Shown: positions 31,876-40,503, numbered from the stretch's first letter. The stretch: 64,000 nt of DNA from Igneacidithiobacillus sp041146875 (GCF_041146875.1 NZ_JBFRXP010000002.1:62001-126000), one strand, 5' to 3'. Numbers and translations are program-made. Notes: generated by a model from the letters alone, not told the origin.

Positions 31876-32839
31876 TCCTGTGGCCGGCATCCACTCCATT
31901 GACAAAGCCAGGGCGGAATCCCACTCCCGGCTGGTTGAACAGATGCGCCGGATTCTGGGGGAGACGATTTGCGCGGTGTTTGAGGACCCACAAGCAGTCG
32001 AAATCATGCTCAATGACGATGGCCGGGTGTTGGTCGAACGACATGGGGAAGGCATCACGGAGTTGACCCGGATGCCCCCTCAGAAGGCGCTGAACTTCCT
32101 GGCGCTCATGGCGGATTACCGCCAAACGGTGGTCGGGCGAGAGCGCCCCATCGTAGAGGGGGCCATGCCGCCGGAGTTCCGGCGCTCCCGCTTTGCGGGG
32201 TGCATCCCGTCCCTGACGCCCATGCCTACTTTTTCCATCCGGTTGCCTACAACCAAGATTTTTTCGCTGGACGACTATGAGCGAGTCGGGATTCTCACAT
32301 CCGAGCAAAAAGCGCGACTGGTGGCAGCCATTGAGCAACGCAGGAACATTCTGGTGAGTGGTGGTACGGGCTCGGGCAAGACGACTCTGCTCAATGCCCT
32401 GTCTGATCATATCGCCACGATCTCCGGGCTGGATCAGCGCGTTGTCATCATCGAAGACACGCGCGAGGTCGTCTGTCAGGCACCCAACACGGTACAGATG
32501 CTGACGGATCTGGACGCGGGTATCGACATGACCCGACTCCTGAAACTCACGTTGCGGTACCGCCCTGACCGCATTCTGGTCGGCGAGGTTCGGGACGGTG
32601 CGGCGCTCGCGCTCCTGAAAGCCTGGAACACCGGCCATCCAGGTGGTCTGGCAACCCTGCACGCCAACAGTCCGGAAGCAGCGCTCATTCGCCTCGACCA
32701 GCTTTGCCAGGAGGCCGGTGTGCCTTCACAACGGGACCTGATTCAGGAAGCGGTGAATGTGGTGGTGCAGATTGCCCGTGATGCCTCCCATCCGGCTGGT
32801 CGCCGCATTACGGCGATCTGGGAGGGAGGCGAGCGATGA
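31868..32839 (+). CDS. trbB: TrbB, VirB11-type conjugation ATPase
   Basis: About 323 residues. Walker A ILVSGGTGSGKTTLLNAL, Asp box VVIIEDTREV, Walker B RPDRILVGEVRDGAALALLK and the His box GHPGGLATLHANS are all present, defining the secretion ATPase that powers assembly and transfer at the inner membrane. The start at 31868 (ATGAGTAA overlap with the previous stop) gives the length of RP4 TrbB; 31853 and 31862 are alternatives. It overlaps the EAL gene by ATGA. Confidence 0.95.
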   Translation: MSNPVAGIHSIDKARAESHSRLVEQMRRILGETICAVFEDPQAVEIMLNDDGRVLVERHGEGITELTRMPPQKALNFLALMADYRQTVVGRERPIVEGAMPPEFRRSRFAGCIPSLTPMPTFSIRLPTTKIFSLDDYERVGILTSEQKARLVAAIEQRRNILVSGGTGSGKTTLLNALSDHIATISGLDQRVVIIEDTREVVCQAPNTVQMLTDLDAGIDMTRLLKLTLRYRPDRILVGEVRDGAALALLKAWNTGHPGGLATLHANSPEAALIRLDQLCQEAGVPSQRDLIQEAVNVVVQIARDASHPAGRRITAIWEGGER

Positions 32840-33444
32840 AACCGTACCGCCTGGAACCCATCGTGGATTTGCGCACAGGCATTGTCATCGGGCACGAACT
32901 CCTGGCCGGGGCGCAGGTCTGCCCACACTGGAATGAATGCGAGTGGCGGGACTGGTACGTCTTTCTGGCAGAGGAAATTCCGAAGTTGCTGGAAGCGACG
33001 GATGGGGGACTTTTTGTGAATGTGGATGGGGATCAGGTTCTGGACGAACAGATTTACCGGTCCTTATGTTCCATGCGGGATCATGCCTGTCGAATCGTTG
33101 TGGAGTGGACTGAACACCACTTCCATGAGGAAAACCTGGTGACCATTCTGGCGAAGTTCAATTTTTTGAAAGGACTGGGGTTCTCTCTGGCAATAGACGA
33201 CGTGGGCGCTGGAGTGGATGGACTGGGAAGAGCCGAAGCGGTGAAAGCCAGCTTCTGCAAGATCGATGGCCCCTATTTTCAGGCCATCCGTAACCGGGGT
33301 CCGGAGTATCTGAACGATCTTTGCCAACCTCTCTCGTATGGAAATTCCCGCATCATCGTGGAATGGATCGAGACGGAGGCCGATTACCGTCTGGCCCTGG
33401 CTGCCGGGGCGCATCTGGGGCAAGGATATTTTTGGCGTGTATAG
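32836..33444 (+). CDS. EAL-domain c-di-GMP phosphodiesterase inside the trb operon
   Basis: 202 residues, nearly the bare domain. Motifs correspond to the catalytic set: Glu21 (HELLAG, the EAL position), Asn62 (FVNVDGD), Glu90 (VEWTE), Asp121-Asp122 (AIDDVGAG), Lys142 (KIDGP), Glu176 (VEWIET) and Gln196 (GQGYFW). Hydrolysis of cyclic di-GMP is therefore plausible. There is no sensor, GGDEF or membrane segment. Coupled to trbB by ATGA and followed by other trb genes, it is made together with the transfer machine and could lower c-di-GMP, favouring a motile/unattached state or relieving a c-di-GMP block on pili. Confidence 0.85.
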   Translation: MKPYRLEPIVDLRTGIVIGHELLAGAQVCPHWNECEWRDWYVFLAEEIPKLLEATDGGLFVNVDGDQVLDEQIYRSLCSMRDHACRIVVEWTEHHFHEENLVTILAKFNFLKGLGFSLAIDDVGAGVDGLGRAEAVKASFCKIDGPYFQAIRNRGPEYLNDLCQPLSYGNSRIIVEWIETEADYRLALAAGAHLGQGYFWRV

Positions 33445-33475
33445 CCTTACACGGCTTTGACCGGAGGAAATGATC

Positions 33476-33967
33476 ATGTGGTATGCCGTAACATCCAAGC
33501 CTTTGGCCATGGTGCTTTCGGGCGCGCTACTGGCAAATATGACGGTGGCGGGGACAGGATTTTTTGCTACCGCACCCGTTTTGCACGTGGCAACCGATCC
33601 CACAGTGACGTTAAAGCTGCCGCAGCCAGTCGCCGTGCAGTCGCAGCCTAAACAGCCTAAATGCGCCCCGCAAGGTTTTCCGGCTGCCTTTTATCAGCCT
33701 GTCTCGCTGCCTTCGCGGTTTCGATACTCCGAGCGCGGAGCCTTGACGTATCTGGCCCATGCGCTGCACATCCATGTGCAGTTCACCGGCCCGGATTACG
33801 CCATGATTGGCGAGCACATTCCTTACAATCATCCTGCACCGGCCACCAAGTTGCTGTTGCGAATCCTCAATATCCCCTACATCCAGGGAACATTCGTGCT
33901 CATGGGAGACCGGATGCTCATCGTTCACAACACGCCGATGGACGATAAAGGTGCGGCACATCCATAG
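33476..33967 (+). CDS. Exported protein with secretin-N/PilL-like domain
   Basis: 163 residues. GGAGG stands eight bases before the chosen ATG (33470 is an alternative). An N-terminal hydrophobic segment (LAMVLSGALLANMTVAGTGF) acts as signal or anchor. The folded part (RYSERGALTYLAHALHIHVQ, then GPDYAMIGEHIPYN and ATKLLLRILNIPYIQGTFVL) resembles small STN/TcpQ-like domains of secretins and pilus proteins. RP4-type trb operons have nothing at this position. A periplasmic role in the channel is inferred. Confidence 0.55.
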   Translation: MWYAVTSKPLAMVLSGALLANMTVAGTGFFATAPVLHVATDPTVTLKLPQPVAVQSQPKQPKCAPQGFPAAFYQPVSLPSRFRYSERGALTYLAHALHIHVQFTGPDYAMIGEHIPYNHPAPATKLLLRILNIPYIQGTFVLMGDRMLIVHNTPMDDKGAAHP

Positions 33968-34024
33968 CGGTCCTGGGAGGAGGGATGGTTTCGTGCGGCG
34001 ATTCCCTACCCCGGAAATGGGCTA

Positions 34025-34051
34025 CCGATCGCCTTTTCGCCTGGCTATACC
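34025..34051 (+). promoter_or_regulatory. Promoter-like element (CCGATC-N15-TATACC) for trbC-trbE
   Basis: CCGATC, spacer GCCTTTTCGCCTGGC, TATACC, 91 bases before trbC. The segment 33968-34142 otherwise holds no gene. Confidence 0.7.
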
Positions 34052-34142
34052 CCATTAGCCGATCTGGCTGGAGCGTGTCGGAATGGTCCTGTTCGCGCGC
34101 TTCTGGATTCTGGGACCAACCTTCTTGCAAGAGGAACAACGT

Positions 34143-34532
34143 ATGAATCAGGGTATCGCAAAGCAGCACAAGGGTGGTTCGGCTCTCCGCCGCAACTGGC
34201 AGGTTCTGGCGGGTATGGGCCTGACGCTTCTGGGCACCACTGTCGCCATGGCCGCCAGTGGTGGCCCTTTCGGGAGCATCAGCAATTTCATTCAGACGAA
34301 CTTCATGCCTGCCATCGGATCTATCGGTGTCGCCGGTGGCATTGGTTACGGCGCCATCCACGCCTTCAAACATGATTATGGCAAAGCGGCAGTGGGTATT
34401 GGGACTGCTGCGGGCGGCGGTTTCATCATTTCACAGTACGGCTGGTTCGGGCAGCAGGCGGGCATTTCGGCTGCGGTCATTGGCCAGCACGCAGGGCTCA
34501 TTGCCACGCTGGCTCACGGCCTGGGCCTCTGA
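34143..34532 (+). CDS. trbC: TrbC/VirB2 pilin precursor
   Basis: 129 residues. A long leader with a hydrophobic stretch (WQVLAGMGLTLLGTTVAMAA) is followed by Gly-rich, strongly hydrophobic segments (SIGVAGGIGYGAIHAF, AAVGIGTAAGGGFII), as expected for the small conjugative pilin that inserts in the membrane before pilus assembly. AGAGGAA precedes the ATG. Sited directly before trbD and trbE as in RP4. Whether it is cyclised like RP4 TrbC cannot be read from sequence. Confidence 0.8.
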   Translation: MNQGIAKQHKGGSALRRNWQVLAGMGLTLLGTTVAMAASGGPFGSISNFIQTNFMPAIGSIGVAGGIGYGAIHAFKHDYGKAAVGIGTAAGGGFIISQYGWFGQQAGISAAVIGQHAGLIATLAHGLGL

Positions 34533-34559
34533 GGAGCAAGCACGCAAAGGAGGACGACG

Positions 34560-34928
34560 ATGGACGGCACGCGGCAGGTACGGTTGTACCAAAGTCTCGT
34601 CCGTCCCCATCTCGTGATGGGGGCGGAGCGCACGGCGACGATGTACAACGCCGTGTTTGCGATGGTGGTGTATTTCCTCACCATGTCCATTCCAGGAATC
34701 ATCGTGGCGGTGTCGTTGTTCATTCTGGTGCAGGCAGTCCTGATGCGCCTGGCAAAATCAGATGCGCAGATGATCGGCCTGGTGCAACGCGCCCGAAAGT
34801 ACCAGACCTTTTACGGAGACGCGGCCACCCTGGACGCGAAGTACCGGGAGATTCCCCAGTCGCAAACCACGGCACCCACGACCAAACTGCTTTCCATGCT
34901 GAGTCGCAAAGGAACGAAACATGCTTAA
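34560..34928 (+). CDS. trbD: TrbD/VirB3-like inner-membrane protein
   Basis: 122 residues with the VirB3 pattern: a basic N-terminus (RQVRLYQSLVRPHLVMGAER), two close membrane helices (MYNAVFAMVVYFLTM and IPGIIVAVSLFILVQAVLM), and a cytoplasmic tail. It helps the VirB4-type ATPase and pilin assemble. AAAGGAGG lies a few bases before the start. It overlaps trbE (ATGCTTAA). Confidence 0.88.
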   Translation: MDGTRQVRLYQSLVRPHLVMGAERTATMYNAVFAMVVYFLTMSIPGIIVAVSLFILVQAVLMRLAKSDAQMIGLVQRARKYQTFYGDAATLDAKYREIPQSQTTAPTTKLLSMLSRKGTKHA

Positions 34929-37428
34929 CGTCAAGGAGTTCCGCAGCCAGGATCTGGCACTGCCCGATCTGCTCAACCCTGCCATTCTGGTGGGGGAAAT
35001 CTCGGTACTGGGCAAGCCCTGCGCGGTATTGCTGAACAAGGACGGCTCTTTTCTGTCCAGTCTGCGCTTTTCCGGCCCCGATCTGGAAAGCCTGTCGTAT
35101 GCTGCGACCAACCGGGTATCCGCCATTTTTAATGCCGCACTGATTCGACTCGGCGCGGGCTGGGCGATCCACGACAGTGCCATCCGGGTTCCGGCGGATG
35201 GTTACATCGACGAAGATCGTCTGTTTTTTTCTGACCCTGTATCCGCCCTGATCGACGCCGAGCGACGTTTGCAGTTTGAGAAGGAGGGTATGCATTTTCT
35301 GTCCCGCTATTATCTGGATTTTACCTGGCAGACACCGCCGGAATCCGAGGTAACTGCAGGCCAAATGTTTGTCGAATCCAAAAAGGATATTCAGCGGGAT
35401 ACTTTTGACATCCTGCTCAAGAAATTCGAGGATTCCCTGGCGTCTGTCACCGGTCTGCTGCAACAGCGGTTCCTGTTGATGCCGCTGGATGCCAGAGGGG
35501 TGCTCACCCACTACCACGAGTGCCTGACAGGCCGGACCCACGGGGTCAACCCTCCGGAAATCCCCGCCTATCTGGACGTGCTCCTGGGCCATCATGATTT
35601 CGTGGGTGGGCTGGAGCCGTCTCTGGACGGCGAGCACCTGGAGGTCGTGACGGTTACGGGCTACCCGGACCGTACCCGTCCGGAAATGCTGGAAGCCTTG
35701 CACAACCTGCCTTTCCCACTCCGGTATACCACCCGGTTTATTCTCCAGGACCAGATGGAATCCAAAAAATTGGTGGAGAAGTACCGGGAGAAATGGTCCA
35801 GCTCCAAGTTCAGTTTGCGCCAGTACCTGTCCGCCGCGATGGACAAGGGACATATTGACCAAAGCAAGGCAGACCAGTTCAAGGCGGGCATGGAGCAGGA
35901 GACGGTGCTGGCGGACGCCGACATATCCAGTGGCGTGGTGCGACTGGGCTATTTCACGACTACCGTCGTCCTGCGTGGAGCCGATGCCAAGGTGCTGGAA
36001 GATCGTGCCCGCATCGTGATGAACCTTTTGGGCAACGCCAATTTCATCGCCAAACGCGAGACCGTGAATGTGGTGGAGGCCTTCCTAGGCAGTCTGCCCG
36101 GACATACTTGGGAAAACGTGCGCCGACCCATCCTCAGCAGCCTGAATTTCGTCGATCTTGCGCCCAAGACCTCCGTATGGGCGGGAGATGCGGACTGTCC
36201 CAGTCCCCTTATGAAGCAGGACGGCATAAGGGCGGCGTGCCTGACCTATGCCAAGACTTCCGGCAGTACGCCGTTCCGCTTCAATCTGCATGTGTCGGAC
36301 GTGGGACATAGCATCATTCTGGGGCCTACGGGTGCGGGCAAATCCAGCGTGCTCGGACTGCTGGCCGCGCAGTGGCTCCGCTATCGCGAGGCCCGTGTCA
36401 TCGCTTTTGACAAGGGCCGTTCGCTTTTTGCTCTGACCGGGGCCGTAGGCGGACAACATTATGATCTGGGGGGCGAGCACAGCCGCCTGACCGTTGCTCC
36501 GCTGGTCCATTCGGACGAGCCGAGGGAACGGGTATTTGCGGAAGAATGGCTGGAAAGTCTGGCCGTCCTGCAAGGAGTGGTCGTAACAGCCAAAGAGCGG
36601 ACGATCATCCACCAGGCCATCGAGGGCCTGTCCCAGGAGCAGGGACGGTCCATTACCGATGCGGTTTCCCTCCTGCAGGACGAGCGCCTGAAGCAGGCGA
36701 TCGGTGTGTATACCGGAACAGGAAAATACGCCGACCTGTTGGATGCCCGCGAAGATGGACTGGATCTGTCGAGCCGCTTCCTCACCTTCGAGATGGACAG
36801 CTTGCCTCAGGGGGATTCGGCCAAGGGGATTGTCGTGCCGGTCCTTCTGTATCTTTTTCATCGCATCGAAACCCTGCTGGACGGTCGTCCCACGCTGATC
36901 GTGCTGGATGAAGCCTGGACTCTGCTGGATAACCCGCTTTTTCTCGCCAAGATCCGGGAGTGGCTCAAGGTTCTGCGCAAAAAGAATGCGGCGGTGATTT
37001 TCGCCACCCAGTCCTTGGCGGACCTGATCGGTAGTCCGTTGCTGCCGGTGTTGCAGGAGAGTTGTCCGACCAAAATTTTTCTGCCGAACGTGGAGGCCGG
37101 TTCCGCGTCTCTGCTTCCCATGTACACGGCCTTCGGGTTGGCGGATAAGCAGATCGAGATTTTGCAGACCGCGACACCCAAGCAGGATTACTACATCAGC
37201 AGCCCTCTGGGGCAGCGCCTGGTCTCTTTTGCCATGGGGCCGGTGGCGTTGGCGTTTTGCGCCATCTCGGATCCCCGCGACGTGAAGCGGGTAGCCGAGT
37301 TGCGGGACCAGCATGGGCCGACCTGGCCCGTCCAGTGGCTGCAGGAGCGGCTGCCAGAGAATGTCCGGGGGAGCTGGGTGGATTATTTGAACGACCTATA
37401 CCAGACGTTACACTTGGCAAGGTTTTGA
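34921..37428 (+). CDS. trbE: TrbE, VirB4-type conjugation ATPase
   Basis: 835 residues. The N-terminal CagE/VirB4 domain includes GVNPPEIPAYLDVLLGHHDF. The C-terminal RecA-like domain has Walker A LGPTGAGKSSVLGLL (about residue 470) and Walker B LIVLDEAWTLLDNP, plus the ATQSLADLIGS motif. It energises pilin dislocation and substrate transfer at the inner membrane. Length and order (trbD-trbE-trbJ) match the P-type system. Confidence 0.95.
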   Translation: MLNVKEFRSQDLALPDLLNPAILVGEISVLGKPCAVLLNKDGSFLSSLRFSGPDLESLSYAATNRVSAIFNAALIRLGAGWAIHDSAIRVPADGYIDEDRLFFSDPVSALIDAERRLQFEKEGMHFLSRYYLDFTWQTPPESEVTAGQMFVESKKDIQRDTFDILLKKFEDSLASVTGLLQQRFLLMPLDARGVLTHYHECLTGRTHGVNPPEIPAYLDVLLGHHDFVGGLEPSLDGEHLEVVTVTGYPDRTRPEMLEALHNLPFPLRYTTRFILQDQMESKKLVEKYREKWSSSKFSLRQYLSAAMDKGHIDQSKADQFKAGMEQETVLADADISSGVVRLGYFTTTVVLRGADAKVLEDRARIVMNLLGNANFIAKRETVNVVEAFLGSLPGHTWENVRRPILSSLNFVDLAPKTSVWAGDADCPSPLMKQDGIRAACLTYAKTSGSTPFRFNLHVSDVGHSIILGPTGAGKSSVLGLLAAQWLRYREARVIAFDKGRSLFALTGAVGGQHYDLGGEHSRLTVAPLVHSDEPRERVFAEEWLESLAVLQGVVVTAKERTIIHQAIEGLSQEQGRSITDAVSLLQDERLKQAIGVYTGTGKYADLLDAREDGLDLSSRFLTFEMDSLPQGDSAKGIVVPVLLYLFHRIETLLDGRPTLIVLDEAWTLLDNPLFLAKIREWLKVLRKKNAAVIFATQSLADLIGSPLLPVLQESCPTKIFLPNVEAGSASLLPMYTAFGLADKQIEILQTATPKQDYYISSPLGQRLVSFAMGPVALAFCAISDPRDVKRVAELRDQHGPTWPVQWLQERLPENVRGSWVDYLNDLYQTLHLARF

Positions 37429-37450
37429 CCTCAAAAAAATGAGGGGCCTG

Positions 37451-37477
37451 CCGATCCCCTTTCCCGTTGGCTATACC
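37451..37477 (+). promoter_or_regulatory. Promoter-like element (CCGATC-N15-TATACC) for trbJ-trbL
   Basis: CCGATC, spacer CCCTTTCCCGTTGGC, TATACC, immediately before a hairpin that covers the trbJ ribosome-binding site. Confidence 0.7.
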
Positions 37478-37502
37478 CTCCCAGAATCTTCATTTCTGGG
37501 AG
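37478..37502 (+). promoter_or_regulatory. Hairpin covering the trbJ ribosome-binding site
   Basis: CTCCCAGAA pairs perfectly with TTCTGGGAG around a 7-base loop; the 3' arm supplies GGGAG of the Shine-Dalgarno sequence (GGGAGGG) for the GTG at 37513. Folded RNA would hide the site, a possible translational switch. It starts right at the TATACC element, so it would be at the very 5' end of the message. Confidence 0.6.
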
Positions 37503-37512
37503 GGAACCCGCC

Positions 37513-38268
37513 GTGAAACAAACCCCGTTGGTGAAACGCAGTATTGTTGTTGTAATGCTGACTCTAGTCCCGTTGGCCCCACTGCCCGCCCTGGCCAGCG
37601 GGGAAATTGCGGGTGCTACGTTTCCTGAGCAAATCGTGCAAGAGATCACCGCCACTTCACAGCTTGCCAGGCAGGCGCAGGAGGTGGAAACGCAGATCGA
37701 GCAGTACCAGAATATGGTACAAAACATGGTCAACATCCCGTCCTCGCTGATGGGCCAGATGCAGGGGTCGTTTGATCAGCTCATTAATCTGGCGAATCAG
37801 GCGCAGTCCTTGTCCACGCAGGCCCAAAACATCGCCAGCCAGTCCCAGAATCTGAATACCAACGCTGCCAGCAGTTCGGAAATGGAAAATTACATCCAGA
37901 ACTATCAGCAGATCAGCCAGAATCTCTCCAGCAGCATCGACAATGCCCTGCAGCAGGCAAACCTGAATCCCTCGAACTATGCGACGGTCGCCCAGGCGCA
38001 GCAGGCGGTGTCACAAGCGTTACAGAATCCGGGGAGTCGGAACGCCTTGCTCCAGGCAGGCGCCGAAGTTGGGCAGTCGGAATTGACCCAGTTGGCGCAA
38101 TTGCAGCAGACCGTCTCCGCGCAGACGAGTTTGCAGGCGTCCATTGCGAAAACGCATCTGGCGGCGCAGAACGCCCAGAATGAGGCCACGCAGCAGCTCA
38201 ACAACGATTTGAACGGCACTGGTCAAGCCGTTACCTACGGCAATCCGAGTTTCGGGTGGCTGAACTGA
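37513..38268 (+). CDS. trbJ: TrbJ/VirB5-like pilus-associated protein
   Basis: 251 residues from a GTG. A signal peptide (VKQTPLVKRSIVVVMLTLVP..., cleaved near ALASG) is followed by a Gln/Asn-rich helical protein (EVETQIEQYQNMVQNMVNIP; NLANQAQSLSTQAQNIAS), the composition of TrbJ. It acts at the pilus tip/periplasm and in recipient contact. The C-terminus VTYGNPSFGWLN recurs in the next gene. A conserved 27-bp element follows the stop. Confidence 0.9.
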   Translation: MKQTPLVKRSIVVVMLTLVPLAPLPALASGEIAGATFPEQIVQEITATSQLARQAQEVETQIEQYQNMVQNMVNIPSSLMGQMQGSFDQLINLANQAQSLSTQAQNIASQSQNLNTNAASSSEMENYIQNYQQISQNLSSSIDNALQQANLNPSNYATVAQAQQAVSQALQNPGSRNALLQAGAEVGQSELTQLAQLQQTVSAQTSLQASIAKTHLAAQNAQNEATQQLNNDLNGTGQAVTYGNPSFGWLN

Positions 38269-38292
38269 CGAGACAATCCGCGCTATGGGTAA
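38266..38292. repeat. 27-bp intergenic repeat, copy 1 (after trbJ)
   Basis: Begins TGACGAGACAATCCGCGCTA and includes the trbJ stop codon. A copy with one difference is at 40074-40100 after trbL; a partial match, TGACGAGACGCTCCGCGC, is at 57761-57778. Confidence 0.75.
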
Positions 38293-38335
38293 CGGGGGCT
38301 GGATGGCCCGGTCCCCTTTTTCCGGGAGATTTTTT

Positions 38336-38602
38336 ATGAAGAAGCATTTTGTAGTGGTCGGCTTGTTGACCTTGGCGTTGGCAGGATGTGGGCACAGACC
38401 GGTCTATACCCAGGCGTACTATGCCAAGCATCCAAAAGCGGAGGAGAAGGCGCAGGCGTACTGCCAGGATCACAAGAAGGTGTCACGCTACCGAGAGGCC
38501 AACTGTCAGGCAGCCGACAATGCCGAGCTGATTTATGGCACCGGCAAAAAGCCGACTAAACCAGTTACCTATGGCAGGCCGAACTTTGGCTGGCTGAACT
38601 GA
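38336..38602 (+). CDS. EexN-type entry-exclusion lipoprotein (TrbK position)
   Basis: 88 residues. A lipoprotein signal with lipobox LALAGC gives a mature N-terminal Cys around residue 18. Two further Cys in AYCQDHKKVSRYREANCQAA fit the EexN/TrbK exclusion lipoprotein family, which blocks redundant transfer into a cell already carrying the element. The position between trbJ and trbL is that of trbK. Its last residues VTYGRPNFGWLN nearly repeat those of TrbJ, at DNA level too. Confidence 0.8.
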   Translation: MKKHFVVVGLLTLALAGCGHRPVYTQAYYAKHPKAEEKAQAYCQDHKKVSRYREANCQAADNAELIYGTGKKPTKPVTYGRPNFGWLN

Positions 38603-38615
38603 GGAGAAAAATCCG

Positions 38616-40070
38616 ATGCGTGCCAGACTGTCTGTCCTTCTGCCGGTTTTGCTCGGGCTGATGCTACTGGGATTTGCTATTCCCGCGGATGCGGCGACCG
38701 GAACCGTCTCCCCCTTTGTTACTGCATTCAGCAATGTGGTAACGAGCTGGTACACGACCATTCTGTCCGTTTCCGAGGATATCTTCTATGCGCTTTTTGG
38801 CATCGACTTTGTCTATCTCGTGGCGCAATGGCTAATCGGTGGGAAGGATGTTCATGAGATTTTCACGTCATTCCTCAAGAAGCTCATGACCATCGGATTT
38901 TTTTACACGGTGCTGCTGAACAGTCAGGAACTGCTGAAATGGGTATATCAGGGGTTCCAGAATACCGGTGAACAGGCGGGAGGAACGCAGAGTGTTACGG
39001 TTACGTCCATATTCAATACCCTGATGCAGGTTTGGACGGCTCTGCTCCAAGGGCCACATGCAGCGCAAAGCCACGGATGGCTTTACGACGTTACGCATAT
39101 AGGCACGGCGGCCTTGAGCGATGTGCTGGGAATCATGCTGGGCGGTATCACGGCGCTCATTGTTTTGCTCATCGTGGTTTATGTCGTTATCGAGTTCTTT
39201 GCGGTCAAGATGGAAGCGCTGCTGGTGGGATCCGTGGGTGCTTTGATGCTGGGTTTTTCTGGCAGCCGCTGGACGGTCCAGTATGCCGAGGGATTCTTCA
39301 AGTACGCGGTGTCGGTAGGGGTGCGGCTATTGGTGCTGACCCTATGGCTCGGATTTGTTCAGACCCAGCTTGGGAACAGCGTTACCACCATTCTCGATAT
39401 TGCCTCGCAGAATGGAACAAGCACAGTCGGACTGTTTGAAGGGTACGGCGAAATCCTGATTTTCTTTCTGCTGCTTGGATGGCTGACCAAAAAGCTGCCT
39501 GGCATTGCTAGTAGCGTTCTGACCGGTTCTTCCACTCTTTCCGGCGGCGACCTGGTCGCGGCAGGTGCTGCCGCAGCCGCCGTAGGTGTGGCCGCTGTTG
39601 CGACGGGCGGCGCGGCCCTTGCTGCGGGTGCCGGGTCGGGAGCGGCGGGCGCCATGACGGGTGCCCAGGCGGCGGCGATGGACGCAGGAGCAAGTGGCGC
39701 AGCGGGGTCCATGAGTGGGGCCGCCAGTGGTGCGGCAGGCGCAACGGGTGATATGGGAGGCGCTGGCGGCGCCATGCCTGGCGCTGCGGACGCCGCTACC
39801 GCCAATGCGGTGCAGGCACCTCCGCCACCGCCCAGGGGTGGATCAGGCGCGGGATCGGGTGAAGCATCCAATGCGGTGCAGGCACCCAATGCTCAAGCTG
39901 GGAATGGACAGGAGAAGAAAGGGGGGGTTGCCGGGACGATGGAAACGTTCCGTGAGCACCACAAAAATTTCACGGATTTGCATAAAGCGGCAGAAACGAT
40001 GCTATCACCTGGAGAGGCTGACACCAGCGGCGTGCAGGCCCAGGGCGGCGGCCTGAAGCATAGCGAATGA
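38616..40070 (+). CDS. trbL: TrbL/VirB6 polytopic channel protein
   Basis: 484 residues. A signal-like N-terminus (LSVLLPVLLGLMLLGFAIPADA) is followed by about five or six membrane helices between 50 and 300 (e.g. LGIMLGGITALIVLLIVVYV; GVRLLVLTLWLGFVQ; EILIFFLLLGWLTKKLPG), then a long Ala/Gly/Pro-rich C-terminal tail with two NAVQAP repeats. VirB6-type proteins form the inner-membrane pore of the channel. GAGGAG precedes the ATG. It is the last trb gene before the cargo region; trbF should normally follow. Confidence 0.93.
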   Translation: MRARLSVLLPVLLGLMLLGFAIPADAATGTVSPFVTAFSNVVTSWYTTILSVSEDIFYALFGIDFVYLVAQWLIGGKDVHEIFTSFLKKLMTIGFFYTVLLNSQELLKWVYQGFQNTGEQAGGTQSVTVTSIFNTLMQVWTALLQGPHAAQSHGWLYDVTHIGTAALSDVLGIMLGGITALIVLLIVVYVVIEFFAVKMEALLVGSVGALMLGFSGSRWTVQYAEGFFKYAVSVGVRLLVLTLWLGFVQTQLGNSVTTILDIASQNGTSTVGLFEGYGEILIFFLLLGWLTKKLPGIASSVLTGSSTLSGGDLVAAGAAAAAVGVAAVATGGAALAAGAGSGAAGAMTGAQAAAMDAGASGAAGSMSGAASGAAGATGDMGGAGGAMPGAADAATANAVQAPPPPPRGGSGAGSGEASNAVQAPNAQAGNGQEKKGGVAGTMETFREHHKNFTDLHKAAETMLSPGEADTSGVQAQGGGLKHSE

Positions 40071-40073
40071 GTT

Positions 40074-40100
40074 TGACGAGACAATCCGCGCTAAGGGTAA
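40074..40100. repeat. 27-bp intergenic repeat, copy 2 (after trbL)
   Basis: Same element as at 38266-38292 with a single difference (CTAAGGG instead of CTATGGG). It too starts with TGA, but here just after the TrbL stop. Confidence 0.75.
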
Positions 40101-40135
40101 GGGGCCGGTGGTCCCGTTGATTTGGAGGTCGTGTG

Positions 40136-40456
40136 ATGAAGAAAGCTATCGTGTGGTTCTTTGTGGTGGGATACTGCCTGTTGCCGGTCTGGCTGAAGAT
40201 TCCGGTGATCGGCGAGTATCTGGCCGTGTTCTTCGTGTTCTTCCCTGTGTTGTTTTTTGCCGTGGTGTATGTGCCGTTTATATACCTTCCGAACAGCACC
40301 TATGAGCCGTCCAGTTTCAAACAACACTGTGATGCCCGCGACAAGGAACACGCTGAACGGCAGAAAGCCGAACGTCGTCGAGTAGAAGCCTTGGCGAGGT
40401 CGGATTGGCGCTTTGATCATGGGCGAATGTATCACAGTCGGGATCATTGGGACTGA
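40136..40456 (+). CDS. Small membrane protein, 106 aa
   Basis: TTGGAGG is seven bases before the ATG. Two hydrophobic stretches (AIVWFFVVGYCLLPVWLKI; YLAVFFVFFPVLFFAVVYVP) precede a charged His/Arg-rich tail (QKAERRRVEALARSDWRFDH). It could be an exclusion or channel accessory protein by position behind trbL; not recognised. Confidence 0.55.
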   Translation: MKKAIVWFFVVGYCLLPVWLKIPVIGEYLAVFFVFFPVLFFAVVYVPFIYLPNSTYEPSSFKQHCDARDKEHAERQKAERRRVEALARSDWRFDHGRMYHSRDHWD

Positions 40457-40480
40457 TACCCCAAGCGGAAAACCTTGCGC

Positions 40481-40503
40481 ATGGTAAGGACATTCCTTAC
40501 CAT
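40481..40503. promoter_or_regulatory. Perfect 9-bp inverted repeat, putative antitoxin operator
   Basis: ATGGTAAGG-ACATT-CCTTACCAT, 31 bases before the AbrB-type antitoxin start; typical of an autoregulatory site. Confidence 0.7.
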
